Of a DNA stretch of 64,000 nucleotides, positions 15,319 to 23,714 are shown piece after piece (the first letter of the stretch is position 1; the number at the start of each line of letters is the position of its first letter). The position numbers and the translations under genes were made by a program. Origin of the DNA: Pseudomonas putida. Lineage in GTDB: Bacteria > Pseudomonadota > Gammaproteobacteria > Pseudomonadales > Pseudomonadaceae. The stretch spans positions 310,001 through 374,000 of the forward strand of contig NZ_CP066306.1 in assembly GCF_016406145.1 (NCBI RefSeq). The letters run 5' to 3'. The notes under the pieces were generated by a model. That model was not told the origin of the DNA. It was given only the letters and a program-made list of their open reading frames with translations, and made no database searches.

Positions 15319-16716
15319 ATGACGCACCCCGCGGTAATTGATGAACTGATGACCTTGGTAGACCCTGGCAAGGTCCTGACCGATGCCGTTTCCCTAGAAG
15401 CGTACGGCAAGGACTGGACCAAGCATTTTCCGCCCGCACCCACAGCAATCGTGTTCCCCAAAAGCGTGGAACAGGTTCAGGCCATCGTTGGCTGGGCCAA
15501 TCGCCATCAGGTGGCGCTGGTGCCTTCCGGCGGTCGGACCGGGCTCTCCGCCGGTGCCGTGGCAGCCAATGGTGAAGTGGTAGTCGCCTTCGACTACATG
15601 AACCAGATTCTCGATTTCAATGCCTTCGACCGCACGGTGGTCTGCCAGCCAGGGGTCATTACTCGCCAGCTGCAGGCATTCGCCGAAGAACAGGGGCTTT
15701 ATTACCCGGTGGATTTCGCCTCGAGTGGCTCCAGCCAGATTGGCGGCAACATCGGCACAAACGCAGGCGGCATCAAGGTCATTCGCTACGGCATGACCCG
15801 TAACTGGGTTGCTGGCCTGAAAGTTGTCACTGGCAAGGGCGAGTTGCTCGAGCTGAACAAGGACCTCATCAAGAACGCCACGGGCTATGACCTGCGCCAG
15901 TTGTTCATCGGCGCCGAAGGTACCCTGGGTTTCGTGGTCGAGGCCACCATGCGCCTGGACCGCGCCCCACGCAACCTAACCGCGATGGTGCTGGGCACGC
16001 CAGACTTCGATTCGATCATGCCGGTGTTGCATGCCTTCCAGGGCAAGCTTGACCTCACGGCATTCGAGTTTTTCTCCGACAAGGGCCTGGCCAAGATCAT
16101 GGCACGTGGCGATGTACCTGCGCCGTTCGCCACCGACTGCCCGTTCTATGCCCTACTGGAGTTCGAGGCCAGCACCGAGGAGGTGGCCAACGATGCGCTA
16201 GCCACCTTCGAGCACTGCGTCGAGCAAGGCTGGGTAATAGACGGGGTGATGAGCCAGAGCGAAGCTCAACTGAAAAACCTTTGGAAGTTGCGCGAGTACC
16301 TGTCCGAAACAATCTCCCACTGGACGCCGTACAAGAACGACATTTCGGTCACGGTCTCCAAGGTGCCGGCATTCCTGCGCGACATCGATGCCATCGTCAG
16401 CCAGCACTATCCCGACTATGAGGTGGTCTGGTACGGGCACATCGGCGACGGCAACCTGCACCTGAACATCCTCAAGCCCGAGTCCATGAGCAAAGACGAT
16501 TTCTTCGCTTCATGCACCAAGGTCAACAAGTGGGTGTTCGAGATCGTCCAGCGCTATAACGGCTCGATCTCCGCCGAGCACGGTGTGGGCATGACCAAGC
16601 GCGATTACCTTGGCTATAGCCGCTCACCACAGGAAATCGCCTGCATGAAGGCGATAAAGGCCGTCTTCGACCCTAACGGCATCATGAATCCGGGTAAGAT
16701 CTTCGCTCCTGAATAA
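15319..16716 (+). CDS. FAD-linked D-2-hydroxyglutarate dehydrogenase
   Basis: Oxidises D-2-hydroxyglutarate to 2-oxoglutarate, passing electrons to the respiratory chain; in Pseudomonas this is known to pull the otherwise unfavourable SerA reaction. The 465-residue protein has an N-terminal FAD_binding_4 (PCMH) domain with PSGGRTGLSAGA at about 70 and GGNIGTNAGG, and a C-terminal FAD-oxidase domain with HIGDGNLHLN (metal-binding) and SAEHGVGMTKRDYL. I chose the ATG at 15319 (GAGAG 8 nt upstream, and matching the N-terminus of homologues); a GTG at 15289 would add ten residues. Divergent from serA and followed by an FAH-family gene 24 bp downstream. Confidence 0.9.
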   Translation: MTHPAVIDELMTLVDPGKVLTDAVSLEAYGKDWTKHFPPAPTAIVFPKSVEQVQAIVGWANRHQVALVPSGGRTGLSAGAVAANGEVVVAFDYMNQILDFNAFDRTVVCQPGVITRQLQAFAEEQGLYYPVDFASSGSSQIGGNIGTNAGGIKVIRYGMTRNWVAGLKVVTGKGELLELNKDLIKNATGYDLRQLFIGAEGTLGFVVEATMRLDRAPRNLTAMVLGTPDFDSIMPVLHAFQGKLDLTAFEFFSDKGLAKIMARGDVPAPFATDCPFYALLEFEASTEEVANDALATFEHCVEQGWVIDGVMSQSEAQLKNLWKLREYLSETISHWTPYKNDISVTVSKVPAFLRDIDAIVSQHYPDYEVVWYGHIGDGNLHLNILKPESMSKDDFFASCTKVNKWVFEIVQRYNGSISAEHGVGMTKRDYLGYSRSPQEIACMKAIKAVFDPNGIMNPGKIFAPE

Positions 16717-16740
16717 AAGCAGTAATCAAAGGAGTCGGCC

Positions 16741-17406
16741 ATGAGTTACCAGCACCAGTACGTAGACGGCACCCGTATCCACTTCCCGCTGGGCAAGGTG
16801 GTGTGCGTTGGCCGCAACTATGCCGAGCACGCCAAGGAACTGGGCAATCCCATTCCGACCGAGCCGTTGCTGTTCATCAAGCCGGGCAGTTGCGTGGTGC
16901 CGCTGGAGGGTGGTTTCAAGATTCCTACCGACCGTGGTTCGGTGCATTACGAAGCCGAAATCGCGGTGTTGCTGGGCAAGCCGCTGTCGGCACATCCATC
17001 TGAAGAGGAAGTGCTGGATGCCATCTCCGGCTTTGCCCCGGCGCTGGACCTGACCCTGCGTGACGTGCAGGCTAAGCTCAAGGAAAAGGGCATGCCGTGG
17101 GAGACTTGCAAGAGCTTCGACGGTGCCTGCGTACTGCCGCCTTTCGTCGCTGCCGGCACGTTCGAAGACCTGGCCGACATCCCGGTGCGCCTGACCATCA
17201 ATGGTGACGTTCGCCAGGACGGTAACAGCGCGATGATGCTCAACCCGATCGTGCCGATCATCCAGCACATGGCCTCGCACTTTTCGCTGCTGCCGGGGGA
17301 TGTGATCCTGACCGGGACCCCGGCAGGCGTCGGCCCCTTCGAAGTGGGTGATGAGCTGGTGCTGGAGTTGCCGGGCGTCAGCCGCTTCGAAAGCCGGGTG
17401 CTCTGA
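16741..17406 (+). CDS. Fumarylacetoacetate hydrolase family protein (YcgM-like)
   Basis: 221-residue single-domain FAH-superfamily enzyme; close relatives are acylpyruvate hydrolases and oxaloacetate tautomerases/decarboxylases. Metal-binding acidic residues are visible in SVHYEAEIAVLLGK (about 68-80) and in the later LDLTLRDVQ; the N-terminus shows KVVCVGRNYAEHAKEL and the end shows LTGTPAGVGPFEVGD. AAAGGAG lies 8 nt before the ATG. It is probably co-transcribed with the upstream D-2-hydroxyglutarate dehydrogenase, suggesting a 2-oxo-acid clean-up role (inference). Confidence 0.88.
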   Translation: MSYQHQYVDGTRIHFPLGKVVCVGRNYAEHAKELGNPIPTEPLLFIKPGSCVVPLEGGFKIPTDRGSVHYEAEIAVLLGKPLSAHPSEEEVLDAISGFAPALDLTLRDVQAKLKEKGMPWETCKSFDGACVLPPFVAAGTFEDLADIPVRLTINGDVRQDGNSAMMLNPIVPIIQHMASHFSLLPGDVILTGTPAGVGPFEVGDELVLELPGVSRFESRVL

Positions 17407-17415
17407 GCAGAGACT

Positions 17416-17444
17416 GCGTCGCCCGCGAAGCGGGCGCGCGTTTT
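17416..17444 (+). terminator. Terminator after the FAH-family gene
   Basis: CGCCCGC (17420-17426) pairs with GCGGGCG (17430-17436) over a GAA loop, followed by CGCG and a T-run. Located 10 bp after the stop codon. Confidence 0.6.
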
Positions 17445-17511
17445 ACCGTTTTTTTCACAACCTATCTGGATAATGCGCGAATCTCCGCCTATTTACCCAG
17501 GAATACTCTGT

Positions 17512-18432
17512 ATGGCCCTGTCTTCCAGCGCTTCCGTATCCCCCAAGCGTCGCTTCTACCTGCGCTGGCCGTTCGGCCTGGCCGTAGCTGCGGTGATCGG
17601 CTACGGCGTGGCCGTGGCGATGCACTGGGATGACCGCGGCCGACTGTGGGTCCAGGAAGGCTTCGAGAGCAGCGCCGAGCGCAGCGAAAGCGTCTGGTTG
17701 CCGGACTATAAGGTCGATATCGATGCCAAGCCTATGCCGGGCATGGAAGATGATGAAGCCTCGGACGTAGCGTTCAATCCGCATACCCGCACGCTGTTTG
17801 TGGTCATGGGCAAGAACCCGTTCCTGGTCGAGCTGAGCCTGGATGGTGATGTGCTGAGGCAGATCCCATTGCAGGGGTGGAACAACCCCGAAGGGGTTGC
17901 CGTGCTGGAAGATGGCCGCTTGGCCATTACCGATGAACGTCTGCACGATCTGACCGTGGTCAAGGTGGATGCGCAAACCAAGTCGCTGAACCATGCAGAT
18001 TTTCAGAGCCACGACCTGGGCGAGTCGGTGAAAAGCAACAAAGGCTTCGAAGCTGTGGCATGGGACCCGATGCGCCAGCGTCTGGTGATCGGCGAGGAGC
18101 GGCCGCCAAAGCTCTATACCTGGAGCACCGATGGGCGCAGCCCGCTCAAAGGTGACAAGCAGCCGCTGGCCAGCAACGAACTGGACCTGCGCAACCTCTC
18201 AGCCTTGAGCGTCGACCCGCGTACGGGCCACCTTTTGGTGCTGTCGGCGGACTCCAACATGCTGCTGGAGCTCGACGAGCAAGGTCAGCAGGTGAGTTTC
18301 ATGACCTTGCTGGGCGGTTTCAACGGCCTCAAGGACACCATTCCGCGTGCTGAAGGGGTGGCGATGGACGATCAGGGCAACCTGTACATGGTCAGTGAGC
18401 CGGCGCTGTTCTATCGGTTCAAGAAAAACTGA
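17512..18432 (+). CDS. SdiA-regulated (YjiK-like) membrane-anchored beta-propeller protein, copy 1
   Basis: 306-residue protein of the SdiA-regulated/YjiK family; function unknown. A single N-terminal membrane anchor (about 14-36, WPFGLAVAAVIGYGVAVAMH) precedes a periplasmic domain of repeated blades such as ASDVAFNPHTRTLFVVMG, GVAVLEDGRLAITDERLHD and GFEAVAWDPMRQRLVIGEE. I chose the ATG at 17512 (AGGA 9 nt upstream) because the preceding residues of the frame are not part of the anchor. The next gene is a paralogue in the same orientation, 89 bp away. Confidence 0.82.
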   Translation: MALSSSASVSPKRRFYLRWPFGLAVAAVIGYGVAVAMHWDDRGRLWVQEGFESSAERSESVWLPDYKVDIDAKPMPGMEDDEASDVAFNPHTRTLFVVMGKNPFLVELSLDGDVLRQIPLQGWNNPEGVAVLEDGRLAITDERLHDLTVVKVDAQTKSLNHADFQSHDLGESVKSNKGFEAVAWDPMRQRLVIGEERPPKLYTWSTDGRSPLKGDKQPLASNELDLRNLSALSVDPRTGHLLVLSADSNMLLELDEQGQQVSFMTLLGGFNGLKDTIPRAEGVAMDDQGNLYMVSEPALFYRFKKN

Positions 18433-18521
18433 CGGCCATTTCAGATTTTTCGCATGCTGGCATTAAGCTTTACTTCAGTTGTTCGTGGTTAGATTCGTCA
18501 TCCTCAAACCGAGTCTGCCCT

Positions 18522-19433
18522 ATGCGTCGCTATGTTCGTCTGCCCCTGGTCCTGGCTGTCATTGGCCTGCTCGCCGTGCTCTTGCTGGGCGTGGCGGAGC
18601 AGCAGTTCCGTTTGCTCGAGCGTGGCTGGTTCAACTTCAAGACCTGGTGGCAGCCCGCTGAGCAAAGCATGGGCCTGGATCGCTATCGGGTAGTGACCGA
18701 GGCGCAGCCTATAGACGGGCTGGACGATGATGTTTCGGCACTGACTTACGACCCCGACCGCAAGACCCTGTTCACGGTGACCAACAAGCGGTCCGAACTG
18801 ATCGAGTTGTCCCTCGACGGCCGTATCCTGCGGCGGGTGCCGTTGACCGGTTTCGGCGACCCCGAGGCGGTGGAATACGTAGGGCCCAACAGTTACGTGA
18901 TCACCGATGAGCGCCAGCAACGGCTGATTCGCGTGCGCCTTGAGGACGACACAATGTTCCTGGATGCCAACGATGCCGAGCAGTTGAGCCTTGGTATCGG
19001 CCTGAACGGCAACAAGGGGTTCGAGGGGCTGGCCTATGACTCGGCGGGCAAACGCCTGTTCGTGGCCAAGGAGCGGGACCCGATGGTGATCTACGAAATT
19101 CACGGTTTTCCCCATGAAAACCCGGAGCAGCCTTATGCAGTGCATGTGGTGCAGGACCGCAAGCGTGATGCGCGGCTGTTCGTGAGGGATCTGTCGAGCC
19201 TGCAGTTCGACGAGCGCAGCGGGCATCTGCTGGCGCTGTCGGATGAATCACGCCTGGTGCTGGAGCTGGATGTGAAGGGTAAACCGCTGAGCACGCTGTC
19301 GCTGCGCAAGGGTTACCAAGGGCTGAAACAGACGGTGCCGCAGGCGGAGGGGATTGCCATGGATGAAGCGGGGACCATTTATCTGGTCAGTGAGCCGAAC
19401 CTGTTCTATGTGTTCAAACAGCCATCGGATTGA
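18522..19433 (+). CDS. SdiA-regulated (YjiK-like) membrane-anchored beta-propeller protein, copy 2
   Basis: 303-residue paralogue of the preceding gene, with the same design: N-terminal anchor (about 7-25) and a periplasmic blade-repeat domain. Shared landmarks include DDVSALTYDPDRKTLFTVTN, SYVITDERQQRLIRV, NKGFEGLAYDSAGKRLFVAKE and the terminal EGIAMDEAGTIYLVSEPNLFY, aligning with copy 1 through its whole length. The paralogues are diverged, so the duplication is old. Function unknown; binding or sensing of an envelope ligand is only an inference from the fold. A REP pair follows. Confidence 0.82.
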   Translation: MRRYVRLPLVLAVIGLLAVLLLGVAEQQFRLLERGWFNFKTWWQPAEQSMGLDRYRVVTEAQPIDGLDDDVSALTYDPDRKTLFTVTNKRSELIELSLDGRILRRVPLTGFGDPEAVEYVGPNSYVITDERQQRLIRVRLEDDTMFLDANDAEQLSLGIGLNGNKGFEGLAYDSAGKRLFVAKERDPMVIYEIHGFPHENPEQPYAVHVVQDRKRDARLFVRDLSSLQFDERSGHLLALSDESRLVLELDVKGKPLSTLSLRKGYQGLKQTVPQAEGIAMDEAGTIYLVSEPNLFYVFKQPSD

Positions 19434-19449
19434 CCCGGCTTTTGAGCGT

Positions 19450-19523
19450 CATTGCCGGCAAGCCGACTCCCACAAGTTCTCCACTGCTGTGGATTGCCTG
19501 GGGGAGCCAGCTTGCCGGCAATG
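19450..19523. repeat. REP-type inverted pair
   Basis: CATTGCCGGCAAGCCGACTCCC (19450-19471) and its near-perfect inverse (19502-19523, two mismatches) flank a 30-bp spacer. It sits between the converging ends of the second YjiK-like gene and rpiA and could fold in RNA from either side. Confidence 0.75.
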
Positions 19524-19526
19524 GCA

Positions 19527-20201
19527 TCACTCGGCTTTCAGGCTCTTCACGCCTTCCGGGGTGCCCAGCAACAGCAAGTCTGCCGGCCGTGCGGCAAACA
19601 GGCCATTGGTCACCACGCCGACGATCGCATTGATCTGCGCTTCCAGCTCCACGGGGTTGGTGATCTGCAGGTTGTACACATCCAGGATCACGTTGCCGTT
19701 ATCGGTGACCACACCCTCACGGTACACCGGGTCTCCGCCCAGCTTGACCAGTTGGCGCGCCACGTGGCTGCGGGCCATCGGGATGACCTCGACCGGCAGC
19801 GGGAAGGCGCCCAGCACCGGCACCAGCTTGCTGGCATCGGCGATGCAAATGAAGGTCTTGGCCACGGCCGCGACGATTTTCTCCCGCGTCAGTGCCGCGC
19901 CACCGCCTTTGATCAGGTTCAGGTGTGCGTCGCTCTCGTCGGCGCCGTCGACGTAGAACTCCAGCTCGCTGACGCTGTTCAGCTCATAGACCGGGATGCC
20001 ATGGCCCTTCAGACGCTGTGCAGTGGCCTCGGAGCTGGCGACCGCGCCGTCGAACGCCGTCTTGTGCTGGGCCAAGGCGTCAATGAAGAAATTGGCAGTC
20101 GAACCGGTGCCGACGCCGACGACGCTCTTTTCATCCAGCTTGGGCAGAATGAAGTCGACAGCGGCCTGGGCGACGGCCTGTTTGAGTTGGTCCTGGGTCA
20201 T
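19527..20201 (-). CDS. rpiA: Ribose-5-phosphate isomerase A
   Basis: Interconverts ribose-5-phosphate and ribulose-5-phosphate in the pentose phosphate pathway. The 224-residue protein shows the phosphate-binding [11 protein letters not shown] (about 28-38), the DGADE motif (about 83-87) and [11 protein letters not shown] (about 96-106) with its catalytic Lys. I chose the ATG at 20201 ([10 protein letters not shown]), with GGAG upstream; the open frame continues 55 codons further but overlaps the ilvA promoter and start. Divergent from ilvA, an arrangement common in proteobacteria. Confidence 0.95.
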   Translation of the reverse strand: MTQDQLKQAVAQAAVDFILPKLDEKSVVGVGTGSTANFFIDALAQHKTAFDGAVASSEATAQRLKGHGIPVYELNSVSELEFYVDGADESDAHLNLIKGGGAALTREKIVAAVAKTFICIADASKLVPVLGAFPLPVEVIPMARSHVARQLVKLGGDPVYREGVVTDNGNVILDVYNLQITNPVELEAQINAIVGVVTNGLFAARPADLLLLGTPEGVKSLKAE

Positions 20202-20334
20202 GCGGGCTCCGGAAAGGGGCAGGGCGGTATGAAAGGAGGCTAGTATAACGGCTCGGGCGGCTTTGCTGTGGTCGCCCGACGTAGCGCTGGGGTAGACTCG
20301 CAGCCCTTGTCCCGCGGCCAGTGATGCTTTCCCG

Positions 20335-21849
20335 ATGCTTGAACAGTACGTCAAGAAGATCCTCACCTCGCGCGTCTACGACGTCGCTGTCGAAACCCCG
20401 CTGCACAGCGCCGGGCAACTGAGCAAGCGCCTGGGCAACCAGATTTTGCTCAAGCGTGAAGACCTGCAGCCGGTGTTCTCCTTCAAGATCCGTGGGGCTT
20501 ACAACAAGCTGGCGCAACTGAGCCCGGAAGAACTGGCGCGCGGCGTGGTCACCGCCTCGGCCGGCAACCATGCACAGGGGCTGGCCCTGGCAGCCCGCGA
20601 GCTGGGCATCAAGGCCACCATCGTGATGCCCAAGACCACCCCGGAGATCAAGATCGAAGGCGTACGCTCGCGTGGCGGCAAGGTGGTACTGCATGGCGAC
20701 TCGTTCCCCGAGGCGCTGGCCTACTCGCTGAAACTGGTCGATGAAAAGGGCTTCGTCTATATCCATCCTTATGACGACCCGCACACCATTGCCGGGCAAG
20801 GCACCGTGGCAATGGAAATCCTGCGCCAGCACCCTGGCCGGCTGGATGCTATCTTCGTGCCGGTGGGCGGCGGTGGGCTGATCGCCGGCATCGCCGCCTA
20901 CGTTAAATACCTTCGCCCTGAAATCAAGGTGATTGGCGTCGAGCCGGATGACTCCAATTGCCTGCAAGCGGCCATGGCCGCCGGGGAGCGCGTGGTGCTG
21001 CCGCAGGTCGGGCTGTTTGCCGATGGCGTGGCCGTGGCGCAGATCGGCCAGCATACCTTCGACATCTGCCGCTTGCATGTGGATGAAGTGGTTACCGTCA
21101 GTACTGACGAGATCTGCGCAGCAATCAAGGATATCTACGACGATACACGCTCTATCACCGAGCCTGCAGGCGCCTTGGGTGTTGCTGGGATCAAGAAGTA
21201 TGTGGAGCTCAACGGTGTAACCGGGCAAACGCTGGTGGCCATTGACTCGGGTGCCAACGTCAACTTCGACCGCCTGCGTCACGTCGCCGAGCGTGCCGAG
21301 CTGGGCGAGAAACGCGAAGCGATTATCGCCGTGACCATTCCCGAGCGCCCGGGCAGCTTCAAGGCGTTCTGCGAGGCCATCGGCAAGCGCCAGATCACCG
21401 AATTCAACTACCGCAAGCACACATCTGACGAAGCCCATATCTTCGTTGGCGTGCAGACCCATCCGGAGAACGACCCGCGCGCTGCGTTGGTGCAGCAACT
21501 GACTGAGCAGGGCTTCCCGGTCACCGACCTTACTGACAACGAACTGGCCAAGATGCACATCCGCCACATGGTGGGTGGCCATTCGGCCGGCGCCCGCGAC
21601 GAGATTGTGCTGCGCTTCGAATTCCCTGAGCGGCCTGGGGCGCTGTTCAACTTCCTCAACAAGCTGGGCGGGCGCTGGAACATCTCGATGTTCCACTACC
21701 GCAACCACGGTGCTGCCGATGGGCGTGTGGTGGCGGGGTTGCAGGTGCCTGAGGACGAGCGCCACCTGGTGCCGGCGGCGCTGGCCAAGATCGGATATCC
21801 GTACTGGGATGAGACAGACAATCCGGCTTACCGGCTGTTCCTGGGTTGA
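20335..21849 (+). CDS. ilvA: Threonine ammonia-lyase (biosynthetic threonine dehydratase) IlvA
   Basis: PLP enzyme converting threonine to 2-oxobutyrate for isoleucine synthesis. The 504-residue protein has the PLP Lys51 in [11 protein letters not shown], the [10 protein letters not shown] and [11 protein letters not shown] phosphate/PLP loops, and two C-terminal ACT-like regulatory domains (about 330-500; [18 protein letters not shown] and [16 protein letters not shown]) that mediate isoleucine/valine control. The length fits the long allosteric class (E. coli IlvA, 514). Divergent from rpiA; a DUF2269 membrane protein gene follows after 38 bp. Confidence 0.95.
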   Translation: MLEQYVKKILTSRVYDVAVETPLHSAGQLSKRLGNQILLKREDLQPVFSFKIRGAYNKLAQLSPEELARGVVTASAGNHAQGLALAARELGIKATIVMPKTTPEIKIEGVRSRGGKVVLHGDSFPEALAYSLKLVDEKGFVYIHPYDDPHTIAGQGTVAMEILRQHPGRLDAIFVPVGGGGLIAGIAAYVKYLRPEIKVIGVEPDDSNCLQAAMAAGERVVLPQVGLFADGVAVAQIGQHTFDICRLHVDEVVTVSTDEICAAIKDIYDDTRSITEPAGALGVAGIKKYVELNGVTGQTLVAIDSGANVNFDRLRHVAERAELGEKREAIIAVTIPERPGSFKAFCEAIGKRQITEFNYRKHTSDEAHIFVGVQTHPENDPRAALVQQLTEQGFPVTDLTDNELAKMHIRHMVGGHSAGARDEIVLRFEFPERPGALFNFLNKLGGRWNISMFHYRNHGAADGRVVAGLQVPEDERHLVPAALAKIGYPYWDETDNPAYRLFLG

Positions 21850-21887
21850 GCGACTAAGCTTGGCTAACCCTCCAAGGATGTGAAGAC

Positions 21888-22313
21888 ATGGAACACCTGA
21901 CCACCCTCAAGGCCCTGCACCTCATTGCCACCGCCCTGTTATTGCTGGGCGCATTGGGCTTGGCGATCTGGACCGTACACGCCCGGCGCCAAGGTGACGC
22001 CCAAGTCTATGGCAAGCTGCTGAGTCGGCCTTTGGTGTTCGTCTGGCTGGTGATGGGCGTTAGCCTGCTGAGCATGCCGTTCACCGGTTGGTGGCTGGTT
22101 CACTTGGTAGGTTGGCCGCTGGGGCAGACCTGGGTGCTGGCGTCCAGCGTCATCTATACCCTCGGTGCGTTCGCCGCGTGGTGGCTGCTGGTGCGTCTGA
22201 ACCGGCTGCGCAAGGCTGAGGTGGTGGGTTTGCGGTTTACCTTGGCCTTGGCGGTCTTCAGCGGTGTCTGCTTCCTGTCCATCGCCGGTTTGATGGGCGC
22301 CAAGCCGGTCTGA
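21888..22313 (+). CDS. DUF2269-type integral membrane protein
   Basis: 141-residue protein with four predicted membrane helices (about 10-28, 48-68, 77-100 and 116-136) and short loops, resembling the DUF2269 predicted integral membrane family. Conserved-looking features are the N-terminal LKALHLIATALLLLG and the central GWWLVH. AAGGA stands 9 nt before the ATG. It may be read through from ilvA. No function can be assigned. Confidence 0.7.
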   Translation: MEHLTTLKALHLIATALLLLGALGLAIWTVHARRQGDAQVYGKLLSRPLVFVWLVMGVSLLSMPFTGWWLVHLVGWPLGQTWVLASSVIYTLGAFAAWWLLVRLNRLRKAEVVGLRFTLALAVFSGVCFLSIAGLMGAKPV

Positions 22314-22336
22314 AGTTGACCGGGCCGCCCTGCAGC

Positions 22337-22393
22337 CCATCGCCGGCAAGCCAACTACTTACCTCGTGGGAGCTGGCTTGTCAGCGATGGGGC
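22337..22393. repeat. REP-type inverted pair (degenerate)
   Basis: CCCATCGCCGGCAAGCCAAC and GTGGGAGCTGGCTTGTCAGC face each other between the convergent DUF2269 and HAD genes. Same family as 43701-43793, with mismatches. Confidence 0.6.
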
Positions 22394-22414
22394 ACAAGGC
22401 GGCTCCAAAAAGCG

Positions 22415-23071
22415 TCAATCCCTAAGCGAAATCACCGGCCATCCGCGCCGTTGAGCCTCCGCCTGCAGGTTAGGGTCCGGGTCCACCGCGACAGCATGTG
22501 ACACCCGCTGCAACAGCGGCAAGTCATTCATGGAGTCGCTGTAGAAATAGCTGTCTTGCAGATCGAACCCGTTCTCCAGCATCCAGCGTTCCAGCCTCGT
22601 CACCTTGCCTTCACGGAAGCACGGTATATCAGTACTGCGCCCGGTATAGCGGCCATCGCGTGTTTCGCATTCGGTCGCCAATAGCGTGCGAACGCCCAGG
22701 CGGCGGGCAATCGGCGCTGTGACGAAACGGTTGGTGGCGGTGATGATCACCAGTTGGTCGCCTGCCTCACGGTGTTGCTGCAGCAGGGCCAGGGCTTTGG
22801 GCAGGATGATCGGCTCGATGCAGTCGTGCATGAACTCGCGGTGCCATTGGTCGAGTTGGGCGGGTTCGGTGGCTGCGAGAATTTCCATGGAAAAGGCCAG
22901 GTAGGCCTGCAGATCGAGGGTGCCGTTCAGGTAATCCTGATAGAAGTCATCGTTACGTTTTTTGTACGCGATCGGGTCAAGAATCCCCCGTTCGCACAGG
23001 TAATCACCCCACGCGTGGTCACTGTCGCCACCGAGGAGGGTATTGTCCAGGTCGAATAAAGCCAGGCGCAT
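22415..23071 (-). CDS. HAD-IB family phosphatase (SerB-like)
   Basis: 218-residue haloacid-dehalogenase-superfamily phosphatase, subclass IB. Motif I is [13 protein letters not shown] (Asp8 and Asp10), motif II is VIITATN (Thr), motif III Lys lies near REGKVTRL, and motif IV is [13 protein letters not shown]. The substrate cannot be predicted; relatives are annotated as histidinol-phosphate or phosphoserine phosphatases. I chose the ATG at 23071 so that the protein begins [11 protein letters not shown]. Divergent from rppH. Confidence 0.85.
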   Translation of the reverse strand: MRLALFDLDNTLLGGDSDHAWGDYLCERGILDPIAYKKRNDDFYQDYLNGTLDLQAYLAFSMEILAATEPAQLDQWHREFMHDCIEPIILPKALALLQQHREAGDQLVIITATNRFVTAPIARRLGVRTLLATECETRDGRYTGRSTDIPCFREGKVTRLERWMLENGFDLQDSYFYSDSMNDLPLLQRVSHAVAVDPDPNLQAEAQRRGWPVISLRD

Positions 23072-23212
23072 TGCGGTTACTCGCGTCAGCCATAGGGTAG
23101 GCCCGCAGAATACGGAGTTTTGACCTCGCTGCACATAAGCGTGGCGGGCGCGTTGCTGCGCTCGCAGGCTTTGTGGAACAATGCGGTGACATGCGTTTGC
23201 GAGGTTGCTGCC

Positions 23213-23692
23213 GTGATCGACCCGGATGGTTTTCGCCCAAATGTCGGGATCATTCTCACGAATGATGCCGGGCAGGTGCTATGGGCTCGGCGGATCAACC
23301 AGGATGCCTGGCAATTCCCTCAGGGTGGTATCAACCCTGACGAGACGCCGGAAGATGCCCTGTACCGCGAGCTGAACGAAGAAGTTGGCCTTGAACGCGA
23401 TGATGTGGAAATTCTTGCCTGCACCCGCGGCTGGTTGCGTTATCGTTTACCCCAGCGTCTGGTACGTACCCACAGCCAACCGCTGTGTATCGGCCAGAAG
23501 CAGAAATGGTTTTTACTGCGCCTGGTGAGCAATGAGCAACGGGTGCGGATGGACCTGACCGGCAAGCCCGAATTCGATGGCTGGCGCTGGGTCAGCTATT
23601 GGTACCCGCTGGGCCAGGTGGTGACCTTCAAGCGTGAAGTGTATCGCCGCGCCCTGAAAGAGCTAGCACCGCGTCTTTTGACGCGCGACTGA
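23213..23692 (+). CDS. rppH: RNA pyrophosphohydrolase RppH (NudH)
   Basis: Removes pyrophosphate from the 5' end of mRNA, triggering RNase E-dependent decay. The 159-residue protein starts at a GTG ([13 protein letters not shown]) with GAGG 8 nt upstream; the longer frame beginning at 23120 is unlikely. The Nudix box reads [17 protein letters not shown] followed by NEEVGLE, and the substrate-binding WQFPQGG precedes it. The rppH-ptsP arrangement (22-bp gap) is the same as in enterobacteria. Confidence 0.95.
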   Translation: MIDPDGFRPNVGIILTNDAGQVLWARRINQDAWQFPQGGINPDETPEDALYRELNEEVGLERDDVEILACTRGWLRYRLPQRLVRTHSQPLCIGQKQKWFLLRLVSNEQRVRMDLTGKPEFDGWRWVSYWYPLGQVVTFKREVYRRALKELAPRLLTRD

Positions 23693-23714
23693 CGACGGAG
23701 TTCGACCCCGAGCC

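Noticed and set aside
20131..21765. 544-codon minus-strand frame opposite ilvA
   Set aside because: Antisense shadow of ilvA with Asp/His/Gln-rich composition and no domain features.
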